DNA of 64,000 nucleotides from NCBI RefSeq assembly GCF_001297065.1, contig NZ_LHOX01000005.1:62001-126000 (forward strand), given 5' to 3'. Of this stretch, positions 55,726 through 64,000 are shown one piece after another. This DNA is from Enterococcus sp. RIT-PI-f. Lineage in GTDB: Bacteria; Bacillota; Bacilli; Lactobacillales; Enterococcaceae. The number at the start of each line of letters is the position of its first letter. Positions within the stretch are counted from its first letter, which is position 1. Below the pieces are notes generated by a model. It saw only the letters and a list, made by a program, of their open reading frames with translations. It ran no database searches and was not told the origin of the DNA. A program made the translations under genes and the position numbers.

Positions 55726-56637
55726 TTATAGCAATCCGATCAAGTGTCCACCAATACCGACTAAGAACAAGCCAATGATGATGATGATTGGAGAAACTTT
55801 TTTCTTCAATAACCACATGCATAGAAGTGTCAATAGCAAGGCAGCCAAACCAGGAATCAATTGATCCAAGTTATTTTGCAGTGTAGTCACTTTAACATCA
55901 GACAACGCGCGACCTTCGGCCACTTGTTCTAAGGCAGTTTTTATGCCTTCTGAACCAGAAGGTAGGTTTGCCCAATCGATGTAGGCACCTTCATCAAGAG
56001 GGACTCTTGAAACAACTGGTGCAAAGGATACAGACACCCAACGTTGTACAAGTGAACCTAAGACGAACATCCCTAAAATAGACGCGCCTTTTGTTACATC
56101 TTGCAACAATCCGCCTGAAAGGTCATCAGTGATTTTAGAACCGGCACGATAACCGAATTCTTGGGTATACCACATAAATGCCCAACGGATGATATTCCAT
56201 GCCAAGAAGAAGATGATTGGGCCTAAGATGTTTCCGCCTAAAGCCAGAGAAGCACCTAATGCACCTAACATCGGACGAACTGTAAACCAGAATACTGGGT
56301 CACCGACACCGGCTAAAGGACCCATCATCCCAACTTTAACCCCTTGGATCGCTACGTCATCGACTGGCGCACCATTGGCACGTTCTTCTTCTAACGCTAA
56401 TGTTACACCTAAAATAGGTGAAGCAATATATGGGTGGGTATTAAAGAATTCCAAGTGACGTTTTAATGCAGCGGCACGGTCTTCTTTTGTTTTGTATAAT
56501 TTTTTGATTGCTGGAATCATTGAGAATGCCCAACCACCATTTTGCATACGTTCATAGTTCCATGAACCTTGAATGAAGGTAGAGCGCCATGCTACGGCTA
56601 AACGATCTTTTTTATTTAATTGAATTTTTTCTGCCAT
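55726..56637 (-). CDS. manZ: Mannose-family PTS EIID
   Basis: A 303-residue membrane component of the mannose/glucose PTS. Conserved WRSTFIQGSWNYERMQNGGW at the N-terminus, GVKVGMMGPLAGVGDPVFW and a C-terminal helix bundle. Together with IIC it is also the receptor for class IIa bacteriocins in this group of bacteria. It follows IIC by 20 bases. Confidence 0.95.
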   Translation of the reverse strand: MAEKIQLNKKDRLAVAWRSTFIQGSWNYERMQNGGWAFSMIPAIKKLYKTKEDRAAALKRHLEFFNTHPYIASPILGVTLALEEERANGAPVDDVAIQGVKVGMMGPLAGVGDPVFWFTVRPMLGALGASLALGGNILGPIIFFLAWNIIRWAFMWYTQEFGYRAGSKITDDLSGGLLQDVTKGASILGMFVLGSLVQRWVSVSFAPVVSRVPLDEGAYIDWANLPSGSEGIKTALEQVAEGRALSDVKVTTLQNNLDQLIPGLAALLLTLLCMWLLKKKVSPIIIIIGLFLVGIGGHLIGLL

Positions 56638-56657
56638 TTTTTTCTCCTCCTTCGGTT

Positions 56658-57461
56658 CTAATAGTCATTCAAGATATCGCCTAGAGGGTCGCCAGTGTTT
56701 CCGCCGCCGCCTCCATTAGATGATCCGCCCATTTTGGTAATGTTCAAGTAGATCAATGCGATAGCTACTGCCAATGCACCGATAGCGATCAATGTCAATT
56801 GAGAGATTGCCGCAATCACAAAACCAATAATGAAGAATGGCCATACTTCACGAGTTGCCATCATGTTGATAACCATTGCATAACCTACGGCAACGACCAT
56901 ACCACCACCGATAGCCATACCATCAGTTAACCATGCAGGCATAGATTCTAGGAATGTTTGTACTGTTTGTGCAGGGATTGCTAACAATGCTGCTGCAGGA
57001 ATCGCGATACGTACCCCTTGCATAGCAACTGCAGCGATATGCCACATTTCAATTTTACGGATATTGCCTTCTTCAGCTGCAGCATCCATAAAGTGAACGA
57101 TTGGCACAGCCAAAGTACGAACGATCATTGTTAAGAACAAACCAGCTACTGCTAAAGGAATCGCAACAGCAATTGCTGTATCAACGCCGGCAGTACCTTG
57201 TCCGCCTAATACCAAAATAATTGCAGATGCCACAGATGCTAAAGCCGCATCCGGTGCAACAGCGGCACCAATGTTTGCCCAACCTAAAGCGATCATTTGT
57301 AATGATCCACCCAAGATGATACATGCTTCTAAGTTACCGGTTACTAAACCGATCAATGTACAAGCTACTAGTGGTTGGTGGAATTGGAATTCATCCAAGA
57401 TTCCTTCCATACCAGCTAAAAAGGCAACGAGTACTACTAATACCATAGATATAATAGTCAT
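56658..57461 (-). CDS. manY: Mannose-family PTS EIIC
   Basis: A 267-residue sugar channel with many helices, GWANIGAAVAPDAALASVAS, and the family FHQPLVACTLIGLVTGN near the N-terminus. The C-terminal tail has Gly/Asn repeats (GGSSNGGGGGNTGDPLGD). Follows the IIAB gene by 30 bases. Confidence 0.95.
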   Translation of the reverse strand: MTIISMVLVVLVAFLAGMEGILDEFQFHQPLVACTLIGLVTGNLEACIILGGSLQMIALGWANIGAAVAPDAALASVASAIILVLGGQGTAGVDTAIAVAIPLAVAGLFLTMIVRTLAVPIVHFMDAAAEEGNIRKIEMWHIAAVAMQGVRIAIPAAALLAIPAQTVQTFLESMPAWLTDGMAIGGGMVVAVGYAMVINMMATREVWPFFIIGFVIAAISQLTLIAIGALAVAIALIYLNITKMGGSSNGGGGGNTGDPLGDILNDY

Positions 57462-57491
57462 GATAGACCTCCTATTTAGTTGAATACAATT

Positions 57492-58484
57492 CTATTTGTT
57501 TGCTAATTCATTTTTTGCTTTGCGTAAGATTTCATCCATGTTGTCTTTTGAGTCATTCGGTACTTTACGTACATCGAATTTAATGCCGCGATTTTTTAAT
57601 TCTTCAAATGTAGCAACATCTTCAGTTCCCATTGACAATACTTTACTTACAACAACTTTACCGACAGAATGCGCCATCGAACCAACATTGACTTCTTGAA
57701 TATCAACGCCGCCTTCAACTGCACGCAGAACATCTTCCGGATTTTCAAATAATAGCAAAGCTTTTGTATTCCCAAAACGAGGGTCTTTAGAAACTTCAAT
57801 CATTTTATCTACCGGAATCACGTTTGCTTTCACGCCTGGAGGCGCTGCTTGTTCAATCAATTTCTTACGCAAATCATCTTTGGCAACTGCGTCAGATACA
57901 ACGATGATTCGTGAAGGATTGACTGATTTTGTCCAAGCTGTCGCAACTTGGCCGTGCAACAAGCGAGAATCGACACGTGCCAAAACAATTTTGACTTTGC
58001 CATCACCTAGAACAGTTCCAGGGGGAAGTGAACCTTTTGGTTGGTCATCTTGGACCGCTTTTGGTGCAGCAGCTTCTGCTGGTTCAAGCGCTTCAGGTTT
58101 GACCTTGACCCCTTCTTTCGCTGTTTCAACGATATGCGCCGCAATTTCATGGGCTTTATTCATTGAAAAACGTGATGCATACGCTTCGATCACCATCGGT
58201 AAATTCATACCTGCCACGATTGCCCATGTTTCTTTGTGGTCTTCAAACAAACTGTTGGCTTGATTGAATGGTGTACCGCCCCATAAGTCAACTAAGAACA
58301 ATACTTCTTCTTGGTCATCAAATGTAGCGATCGCTTCTTGCATTTTTGCTTTGATGTCATCTGGTCCTTCACTTGGCATCAATGTAACAGCTTTAACGTT
58401 TTCTTGTTCGCCGAAAATCATTGAACCGGATTGCAAAATGCCGTTTGCAAATTCTCCATGACTTGCTAGGATAATTCCTACCAT
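57492..58484 (-). CDS. manX: Mannose-family PTS EIIAB
   Basis: A 330-residue cytoplasmic phosphotransfer protein. IIA domain (1-140) with active His in ASHGEFANG; an Ala/Pro linker (about 145-168); IIB domain with active His in RVDSRLLHGQVATAW. ATG 58484 has AGGAGG upstream and is preferred over 58514. Confidence 0.95.
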   Translation of the reverse strand: MVGIILASHGEFANGILQSGSMIFGEQENVKAVTLMPSEGPDDIKAKMQEAIATFDDQEEVLFLVDLWGGTPFNQANSLFEDHKETWAIVAGMNLPMVIEAYASRFSMNKAHEIAAHIVETAKEGVKVKPEALEPAEAAAPKAVQDDQPKGSLPPGTVLGDGKVKIVLARVDSRLLHGQVATAWTKSVNPSRIIVVSDAVAKDDLRKKLIEQAAPPGVKANVIPVDKMIEVSKDPRFGNTKALLLFENPEDVLRAVEGGVDIQEVNVGSMAHSVGKVVVSKVLSMGTEDVATFEELKNRGIKFDVRKVPNDSKDNMDEILRKAKNELANK

Positions 58485-58552
58485 CTTTTTACCTCCTATT
58501 TCAAAATTGAACATTGTGACACGAATTTGAAAGAAAAAACAACGACGAAAAA

Positions 58553-59053
58553 TTAAGAGTGACTACTTTCTTTTTCTAAAATATCCTTCAAAAAAATTTT
58601 GCGGTCAGCTGGAACTTTACGAATCTCGACTTCGATACCTTGCTTTTGTAAATAGAGCAAAGCGTCAAGATCTTGGTCATTGACAGAAACAAAGTTTGTG
58701 ATCATGCGTTTTCCCATTGAAAAACTCATTCCACCAATATTCACTGAGTGAATTGGAATGCCACCTTTGACGAGGGTCACGACATCTTGAGGGTTAGTAA
58801 ATAATAACATGACTTTTTGGGTATTAAATAATGTGTTATGTGCTACCTCAAGCATTTTCGTTACCGTTACGACATTTGATTTGATTCCTGGCGGTGCAGC
58901 TTCTTTCAAAAGAAACTTACGCAATTGATCATTGGCTACTTCATCACTGACCACGATGATTCGGTTGATACCCGTCAGTTTCGACCATGCTGTGGCGACT
59001 TGACCATGAATCAAACGGTCATCGATCCGGGCAAGACGTATATCCATTCCCAT
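58553..59053 (-). CDS. Stand-alone mannose-family PTS EIIB
   Basis: A 166-residue IIB protein (ARIDDRLIHGQVATAWSK, the active His; KEAAPPGIKSNVVTV), a paralog of the IIB half of the next gene. First gene after the sigma-54 promoter, the position of MptB in enterococcal mpt operons. ATG 59053 has AGGAGG seven bases upstream. A lone IIB here may have a regulatory job, since the activator carries PTS-phosphorylated domains; that is inference. Confidence 0.9.
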   Translation of the reverse strand: MGMDIRLARIDDRLIHGQVATAWSKLTGINRIIVVSDEVANDQLRKFLLKEAAPPGIKSNVVTVTKMLEVAHNTLFNTQKVMLLFTNPQDVVTLVKGGIPIHSVNIGGMSFSMGKRMITNFVSVNDQDLDALLYLQKQGIEVEIRKVPADRKIFLKDILEKESSHS

Positions 59054-59135
59054 TGTAAAACCTCCTACATCGATCCGCTGAACAATTTGAGGATCCGTTC
59101 TTTTTTCGATCACCTCCTGTATCCACTTATATATA

Positions 59136-59151
59136 AGCAAGTTGCGTGCCA
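59136..59151 (-). promoter_or_regulatory. Sigma-54 promoter of the mannose PTS operon
   Basis: Minus strand TGGCAC (59151-59146), five bases, TTGCT (59140-59136): a consensus -24/-12 promoter. The gene for its likely activator lies just upstream. Confidence 0.9.
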
Positions 59152-59157
59152 ACTTTT

Positions 59158-59252
59158 AACAATACACTAATCTTGTAAAAAGCTTAAGAATCAACAATAG
59201 AACAATACACTAAAAAAGATACACTAGAATAAAGTGTATCTTTTTTAGTGTA
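59158..59252. promoter_or_regulatory. TACACTA repeats upstream of the sigma-54 promoter
   Basis: AACAATACACTAA occurs at 59158-59170 and again at 59201-59213. TACACTA recurs at 59220-59226 and inverted (TAGTGTA) at 59246-59252. These may be activator-binding sites; part of the array also forms the terminator of the activator gene. Confidence 0.45.
59207..59250. terminator. Terminator of the activator gene
   Basis: Perfect 18-base stem CACTAAAAAAGATACACT / AGTGTATCTTTTTTAGTG with loop AGAATAA; internal T-runs serve both strands. Confidence 0.7.
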
Positions 59253-59265
59253 TCTGTATTCTTTT

Positions 59266-62088
59266 TTATTTCAAATAAAGTTCTTTTTCTTGATGGTTCT
59301 TGATGAGGGCCAACAAATAGTATTCCTCTGCATCGGGAATCGCTAAGTTCATCAAGCGTGCAAAAGATTGAACATGTACATGCAGCTGCTCATATTGTGG
59401 ATGATGATACATGTCTGCTAACTCCTCGGTTGAAACCGTCAATGGTTGACGCAAGACAATGCGTTCCAACATCCCGGCAGTATGCAAAACGAAATTGATT
59501 TGGAATCCTTGGCGGGCATCATTCAGCTCTAAGTCACGAATCAACTCGATACTAAACTGCCACAATGGATCAACCACTTTCTTGGCATTGATATAGGTAA
59601 AGTTTTCTTCTAAGTAGCCAATACAAATAGCTTTGGACTGTTGGTCATCCAACTGAACCTCATCTTCATAGCTCAACTCATTGTCTAGAAGGATATCATC
59701 TAGCAGCTGATCGACATCTTGATCGATAAAGCGTTCCAAGGAAATGAACGGCGCGTCGATATGCGGATCAACGATTCCTGTAGATGCGATCAATTGGTAT
59801 CGCTGTTGGATACTTTCTAATTCAGAGCGTAAGTCTGCAACAGCTAGTGTCACAACTTCGACAGATTGATTTTGTCTTTTTGACAATGAACTTTGAATCA
59901 ATTCCTTGATTCTTTGCGCCGTCCCTTTCCCAGAAGCACAAATGGCTAAAATCGCTTTTGGATGATGATTTTGCTGCGCAGGCTCCTCATTCGTCACAAC
60001 GCCATAGCCGCGAAACTTCCGCAATGAATCATATAGTTGATCGATATCTGTGCCAATCACTGAAGCTTTACGTACCGTTTCTAAAACAATCGATGTAGTG
60101 ACCATATCGACCGTACGAACCGCGATTCCTGTTTCTCGTTGGATCTCACTGTTAAAGGTTGCCAGTGAGCCCATATCGACCAACAGCATCACACCGCTGC
60201 CATCATTGACTTGTTTCACACTTTCTACGATCTTTTTCAAGGCAACCGCTGGCGGCATATCCAATGGCATATCCACAGCTGTGACTTGATCCACTTCCAG
60301 CAATTGCTTCACGACTTGAACCATACTGCTGGCGGTACTATTGCCATGAGCGGCAACGACGACACCGATTTTGCCCGATGAGTGCGTCGTTCTCAGTGAA
60401 ACAAGCAATACAGCTAAATAGTAAGACTCACTTTCAGGGATCGTTACCCGAAAACTTTCGCCAATAAAGGCCCGCACTTCTTTAGCCGCTGCAAATTCTT
60501 CGGGGTAATCGGCCACCATTTGCCGAATATTATCATTGGTTTGTCGCTCTTCACCTAAGTGGATTTTTTTCAAGAATGAACTAATATGCAAACTCATAGC
60601 ATAAATAAAGTTCTGTTGAAAATCTACCTGCAATCGATTCCGGACCATCTCGTAAATTTGGTTCGTCACTGTGATGACCTTTTGATCGACAAATTCACTG
60701 AGTTTATTCACTGAATTGAAGGAGAATCCATGGTCTTTGTAAAAAGATTTTAAATGGACATTGATATCTGTTGAAATAAAATGATTGATTGCTTCTTGGT
60801 CTAACCCATCCGCTTTTAACAATGCCGCTTTGTCGCCAATAATATCATATAGGTTATACGGCAGCTCATAGGCATCCGATTGAATGTCGTTCAAATTCTC
60901 ATTTGGCTGTACACTGACCTTCGGCGCCAATGTTTTCGACAACTCCGCCAATTCGTTGCGTCGATTGCCCAAGACGATCAATCCTGAACGAATGCCTTCA
61001 GGCAGATCCATCAACTCGATTTCAATTTCTTCGGCTTGCATATGATTCAAAAAACCGCGGGCACAAACCAGTTGGACATTGGACTTTAGTTGGCCGATAT
61101 TGCCAAAACTGACACTGCCAATCAACGCTTTGACCACGTCTTCTGTCAGTGTGATACTTCTTTGGATACGGGTTGCTTCTTGACCAACCAGTACGCGGAC
61201 CAATTCGATTTTTTCTGACGCAGGTCTTTTTTCGAAGAATGGCAACTGAATATTGATGGGGATCCTTCGGGTAAATGTATCCAACAATGTCGAATTGGGA
61301 TCTTCCGTCGTTGCCCCAACGATCCGCACATTGGCTTGGTGATTTTTGCCAGTTTCCCCTAAACGACTGAACGTGCCATGATCCATAAAATAAAAGATCA
61401 TTTCCTGTCCTTCTGGGGGCAAACGATGGATTTCGTCCAGAAACAGCATACTTTCATCCGCTTGATCGATAATCCCAACTTTTTCTTGTTCAGCACCAGT
61501 AAATGCCCCTTTGACATAACCAAACAGATGGCTCATCAACAACTCTGGATTATTGGCATAATCGGCACAGTTGAAGACAATCAGTTCTTTTTCTTCTGCG
61601 ATCACTTGATTGGTTTTGGCAAATTGGAACATCGCATGGGCAAAATAGGTCTTCCCTGAACCTGTTGGCCCAGTGATCAAGCAATTCAGCCCTTTAGGCG
61701 GATATAGAATCGCTGCTTTGGCTTGCTCGACCGCATTCTTCATACTGCCGTTGGCACCAATGATCGTCGAAAAAATATCGCGATTACTTTTGACCGCAGG
61801 TACACGTTGCGGATGCGCTTTCTCTCGTTGCGGGCGATTTTCCATATAACTAGGTACGTAGTTCTCAGGCGCTTTTTCATTGACCATCGCCCAATAACGA
61901 ACAGGCCGTGTGTCACTTTTTTGGACGCGGCCTTCTTTGACGAGCTGATTTAGATCTTTACTGGCATTGCTGCGTTGAATCGCTAAATGATCAGCGACTT
62001 CAGATGTCGACAACCCTTTCTTTTCTCCTAAGCCGCTCATTGTATTTTCAACGATAAATTGATAAATACGCTCAATTCGCTTCCCCAA
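59266..62088 (-). CDS. LevR/ManR-like sigma-54-dependent activator with PTS-regulation domains
   Basis: A 940-residue activator. Order: N-terminal winged helix (GLSTSEVADHLAIQRSNASK); AAA+ domain with Walker A GPTGSGKTYFA and the sigma-54 contact loop GAFTGA (YVKGAFTGAEQEK); PRD1 (about 450-560); EIIA-mannose-like domain (VVVAAHGNSTASSMV); EIIB-like domain (ICASGKGTAQRI); C-terminal PRD2. AAGGAGG lies eight bases before TTG 62088, so I choose that over GTG 62115. It should drive the sigma-54 promoter at 59136-59151 when phosphorylation state signals sugar. Equivalent to MptR/ManR. Confidence 0.93.
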   Translation of the reverse strand: MGKRIERIYQFIVENTMSGLGEKKGLSTSEVADHLAIQRSNASKDLNQLVKEGRVQKSDTRPVRYWAMVNEKAPENYVPSYMENRPQREKAHPQRVPAVKSNRDIFSTIIGANGSMKNAVEQAKAAILYPPKGLNCLITGPTGSGKTYFAHAMFQFAKTNQVIAEEKELIVFNCADYANNPELLMSHLFGYVKGAFTGAEQEKVGIIDQADESMLFLDEIHRLPPEGQEMIFYFMDHGTFSRLGETGKNHQANVRIVGATTEDPNSTLLDTFTRRIPINIQLPFFEKRPASEKIELVRVLVGQEATRIQRSITLTEDVVKALIGSVSFGNIGQLKSNVQLVCARGFLNHMQAEEIEIELMDLPEGIRSGLIVLGNRRNELAELSKTLAPKVSVQPNENLNDIQSDAYELPYNLYDIIGDKAALLKADGLDQEAINHFISTDINVHLKSFYKDHGFSFNSVNKLSEFVDQKVITVTNQIYEMVRNRLQVDFQQNFIYAMSLHISSFLKKIHLGEERQTNDNIRQMVADYPEEFAAAKEVRAFIGESFRVTIPESESYYLAVLLVSLRTTHSSGKIGVVVAAHGNSTASSMVQVVKQLLEVDQVTAVDMPLDMPPAVALKKIVESVKQVNDGSGVMLLVDMGSLATFNSEIQRETGIAVRTVDMVTTSIVLETVRKASVIGTDIDQLYDSLRKFRGYGVVTNEEPAQQNHHPKAILAICASGKGTAQRIKELIQSSLSKRQNQSVEVVTLAVADLRSELESIQQRYQLIASTGIVDPHIDAPFISLERFIDQDVDQLLDDILLDNELSYEDEVQLDDQQSKAICIGYLEENFTYINAKKVVDPLWQFSIELIRDLELNDARQGFQINFVLHTAGMLERIVLRQPLTVSTEELADMYHHPQYEQLHVHVQSFARLMNLAIPDAEEYYLLALIKNHQEKELYLK

Positions 62089-62229
62089 CAGCTTCGCCTC
62101 CTTGTTTTTTTCCACTTGACTACTTTAATCATTTTTTCTAAAAAAAGCAAATTTTTATATAAAATAGCACATCTATGCTATCTTTCACACGAACAACAAC
62201 CAACTTAGCCTAAGAATAATGCATTTCAG

Positions 62230-62261
62230 AAAAAAAAGACACTCATATGTCTATGGGTGTC
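62230..62261 (-). terminator. Terminator overlapping the GNAT stop codon
   Basis: GACACTCATA and TATGGGTGTC pair around TGTC; eight T residues follow on the minus strand. The TAG of the GNAT gene (62253-62251) is inside the stem. Confidence 0.7.
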
Positions 62262-62796
62262 CTGGCAACGCATGTATTGGTTGAAACGGAGGCACTTCCT
62301 CAGGAAATTCTTGCACTATTTTTTGCATCCAGATCACGTCGTGCCATTGATTGAATTTATAACCGACCTTTTTAAAATCAGCTACCCGTTGATAACCGCG
62401 TTTTTGATGAAATCCTTCGCTTTGCTGATTGCCTCCAGTGATACAGGCGGTCAAGTTCACGATGTGCTGCGCTTTAAGTATATTTTCTAAGGCATCATAT
62501 AAAGCAGTACCAATTCCTTTGGCTTGTGCGGACTGATCCAAATAAACAGTGACTTCCACCGTCCAATCATAGGCTGCCCGCCCTTTATAAGCTGTCGCAT
62601 AGGCATAACCCAATATACGTCCCGCTTCTTCGGCGACCAAATAAGGATATCTGCTTGAGATTGTACGGATCCTTTCACTGAAATCTTCTATCGTTGGTAT
62701 CTCCGTTTCAAATGTGATTGGTGTATGCAGTACATAATAAGCATAAATGTCTAATAAGCTTTGGGCGTCTGCTATTGTCGCTGAACGTATATCCAT
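62251..62796 (-). CDS. GNAT-family N-acetyltransferase (phosphinothricin acetyltransferase-like)
   Basis: A 181-residue acetyltransferase. Acetyl-CoA loop near QAKGIGTALYDAL, EVTVYLDQSAQ before it, and NQQSEGFHQKRGYQRVADFKKVG as in Pat/YwnH proteins. The real substrate is unknown; relatives act on amino-acid-like compounds such as phosphinothricin or methionine sulfoximine. The C-terminal tail is Pro-rich (FPEEVPPFQPIHALPGHP). Confidence 0.88.
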   Translation of the reverse strand: MDIRSATIADAQSLLDIYAYYVLHTPITFETEIPTIEDFSERIRTISSRYPYLVAEEAGRILGYAYATAYKGRAAYDWTVEVTVYLDQSAQAKGIGTALYDALENILKAQHIVNLTACITGGNQQSEGFHQKRGYQRVADFKKVGYKFNQWHDVIWMQKIVQEFPEEVPPFQPIHALPGHP

Positions 62797-62847
62797 GAGA
62801 TCCCTCTTTTCGTGAAATTTTCAATAGTATACTCTTTTTGAAACAAA

Positions 62848-62876
62848 AAAACAATCCGACAAAGGGATTGTTTTTT
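62848..62876 (-). terminator. Terminator of the lipid kinase gene
   Basis: AAACAATCC / GGATTGTTT stem, loop GACAAAG, with T-runs on both sides. Confidence 0.7.
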
Positions 62877-62888
62877 TTCACGGGATAT

Positions 62889-63803
62889 TTATGACACGGC
62901 ATTTTTTTCTTTCCCGCAATAAACTTGTAAATGTTGCGGCACTATTCGGATGGTCACTGGCAATTCCGGTCCAGCATCTCCATCAACATTGGTTTCGATC
63001 GAGCCACTATCTTTGATTGAGATCGTGGCTTGCTCAAAGGTTTCATACCCTAACACTTCATTTGATTCCGACACCCCTTTGAGCAATTCAGGAATGCTCT
63101 TGATCGTTTCCCACAAATTGCTGTCTTTCAAATAAATCAAATGCAGTCTGCCATCTTTGGTACTGGCTTTAGGTAACAAGGATTCAAAACCACCCACACT
63201 ATTCGATGAGCCGATGATCAAGGTACTACTTTCGATCGATACGTGTTTTGTTTCATTTGCTGCCGTCAGGTCGATCTCAAACTGATGACTTTCATTTTTT
63301 CGGACTTCACGTAATCCGGAAACAAAATAGGCCATTTTACCTAATTTCGTTTTTTCTTCGACATCCACCTGATTGATAGCTGCCGGGATCATACCAATCG
63401 CCACGACATTCATGAAATAGTCGTCATTGATCTGTCCAATATCGATTTTCCGTGAATGCGCAGCGTCAAAAGAATCAATTGCTTCTTGAGGATCTAAGGG
63501 AATCGCTAATGCCCGAGCCAAATCATTGACTGTACCCAGAGGAAAGAACCCGAAAGCCGGTCGATCCTCATGGGGAGCCAAACCACTGATGGCTTCATTC
63601 ACAGTGCCATCCCCGCCCATTGCAAAGACACTGTCGAAAGCACCAACAGCATCAGAGGCAAACTGCGTGGCATCTCCCGCTTTTTCTGTATGCTTGACTT
63701 CAACCTCATCAAAAAAAGAAGCCAGCTTATCTTTGGCTTGTTGTTCATATTCCTTTGCCTGTTCTCCGCCAGAACTAGGATTCACGATCAATAGTGCTTT
63801 CAT
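62889..63803 (-). CDS. Diacylglycerol kinase family lipid kinase
   Basis: A 304-residue soluble kinase of the DagK/YegS group: VNPSSGGEQAKEYE, nucleotide loop AMGGDGTVNEAISGL, FGFFPLGTVNDLARALAI, and ETNVDGDAGPELPV near the C-terminus. Substrate may be diacylglycerol or another lipid. ATG 63803 has AAGGAGG eight bases upstream, preferred over 63908. Confidence 0.92.
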   Translation of the reverse strand: MKALLIVNPSSGGEQAKEYEQQAKDKLASFFDEVEVKHTEKAGDATQFASDAVGAFDSVFAMGGDGTVNEAISGLAPHEDRPAFGFFPLGTVNDLARALAIPLDPQEAIDSFDAAHSRKIDIGQINDDYFMNVVAIGMIPAAINQVDVEEKTKLGKMAYFVSGLREVRKNESHQFEIDLTAANETKHVSIESSTLIIGSSNSVGGFESLLPKASTKDGRLHLIYLKDSNLWETIKSIPELLKGVSESNEVLGYETFEQATISIKDSGSIETNVDGDAGPELPVTIRIVPQHLQVYCGKEKNAVS

Positions 63804-63887
63804 AAAAACAACCTCCTTAGAAATAGTATGTGCTACACCAAGTATAGCAAAATCAGCAGCAGCTTGTCTTTTTTGACACCACGAAAA

Positions 63888-63911
63888 AAGCACATTGGCA
63901 ACAGCCAATGT
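63888..63911. terminator. Terminator of the gene at the right edge
   Basis: Perfect 10-base stem GCACATTGGC / GCCAATGTGC; TTTTTTC follows on the minus strand. Confidence 0.75.
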
Positions 63912-63923
63912 GCAAAGTATCGA

Positions 63924-64000
63924 TCAAACCAACCGTTTCCGCAGACGACCAGAAACAAAATCGATCAAAGTCACAGTCACCACGATACCCAATAATATGA
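63924..64000 (-). CDS. C-terminal end of a PhnE-like ABC permease (partial)
   Basis: Only the last ~25 residues are inside the window: a hydrophobic ILLGIVVTVTLIDFVSGRL then RKRLV and TGA (63926-63924). The ending 'TLIDFVSG-RLRKRLV' is typical of phosphonate ABC transporter permeases (PhnE). Identification rests on that tail alone. Confidence 0.5.
   Translation of the reverse strand, partial: ILLGIVVTVTLIDFVSGRLRKRLV

Overview
The window looks like a chromosomal segment of a low-GC Gram-positive bacterium, most likely an Enterococcus. Diagnostic gene sets are a complete liaX-liaY-liaZ-type operon, a sigma-54-driven mannose PTS operon (IIB, IIAB, IIC, IID, then a DUF956 manO) with its LevR-like activator, tandem pstB paralogs, the hprK-lgt-gpsA-galU run, and ccpA divergent from pepQ. 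I cannot fix the species. No rRNA, tRNA, CRISPR array or complete insertion sequence was seen. The exact start codons below rest on Shine-Dalgarno placement and often differ from the longest open frame.

Layout. 1-2161: a beta-glucoside PTS permease (cut by the left edge) and its LicT/BglG antiterminator, with two antiterminator RNA sites, a promoter and an overlapping cre. 2162-4882: an AT-rich accessory patch with a decayed gene remnant, three related copies of a small membrane-toxin (Hol-Tox type) and antisense-RNA cassette, and an unfamiliar 109-residue protein between copies 1 and 2. 4883-15326: export and antibiotic defence, namely a heterodimeric ABC multidrug exporter (EfrAB/YheIH type), a YneF protein, a BcrA-type ABC pair, and a BceRSAB-like module. 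15479-20428: a flavin azoreductase, an XRE regulator, endonuclease IV, an AEC-family carrier and TyrRS. 20679-26424: a class A PBP, ccpA, pepQ and an epimerase-like protein. 26486-31589: YtxH/DUF948 envelope proteins and galU, gpsA, lgt, hprK. 31753-35792: an M3 peptidase and liaXYZ. 36028-41087: pstS-C-A-B-B-phoU. 41482-48670: a hydrolase, then recN, argR, tlyA, ispA, xseB, xseA, folD. 48873-53192: a cupin/peptide-binding lipoprotein pair, nusB, an Asp23 protein and an Xaa-Pro peptidase. 53299-55175: an ECF sigma factor, its membrane anti-sigma partner and a GlsB-like protein. 55250-62088: the mannose PTS operon and its activator. 62251-64000: a GNAT acetyltransferase, a lipid kinase and the end of a PhnE-like permease.

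How the parts connect. Carbon control is the main thread: CcpA, HPr kinase (HprK), a LicT-controlled beta-glucoside PTS with a cre in its promoter, and the mannose PTS are all here. A second thread is cell-envelope stress: liaXYZ, the Bce-like module, the ECF sigma pair, the class A PBP, Lgt and the exporters. The least explained region is the triplicated toxin/antisense patch at 2.6-4.75 kb. Each cassette has its own promoters and is bracketed by terminators on both strands, and the first copy has diverged or decayed in both its toxin frame and its antisense promoter.
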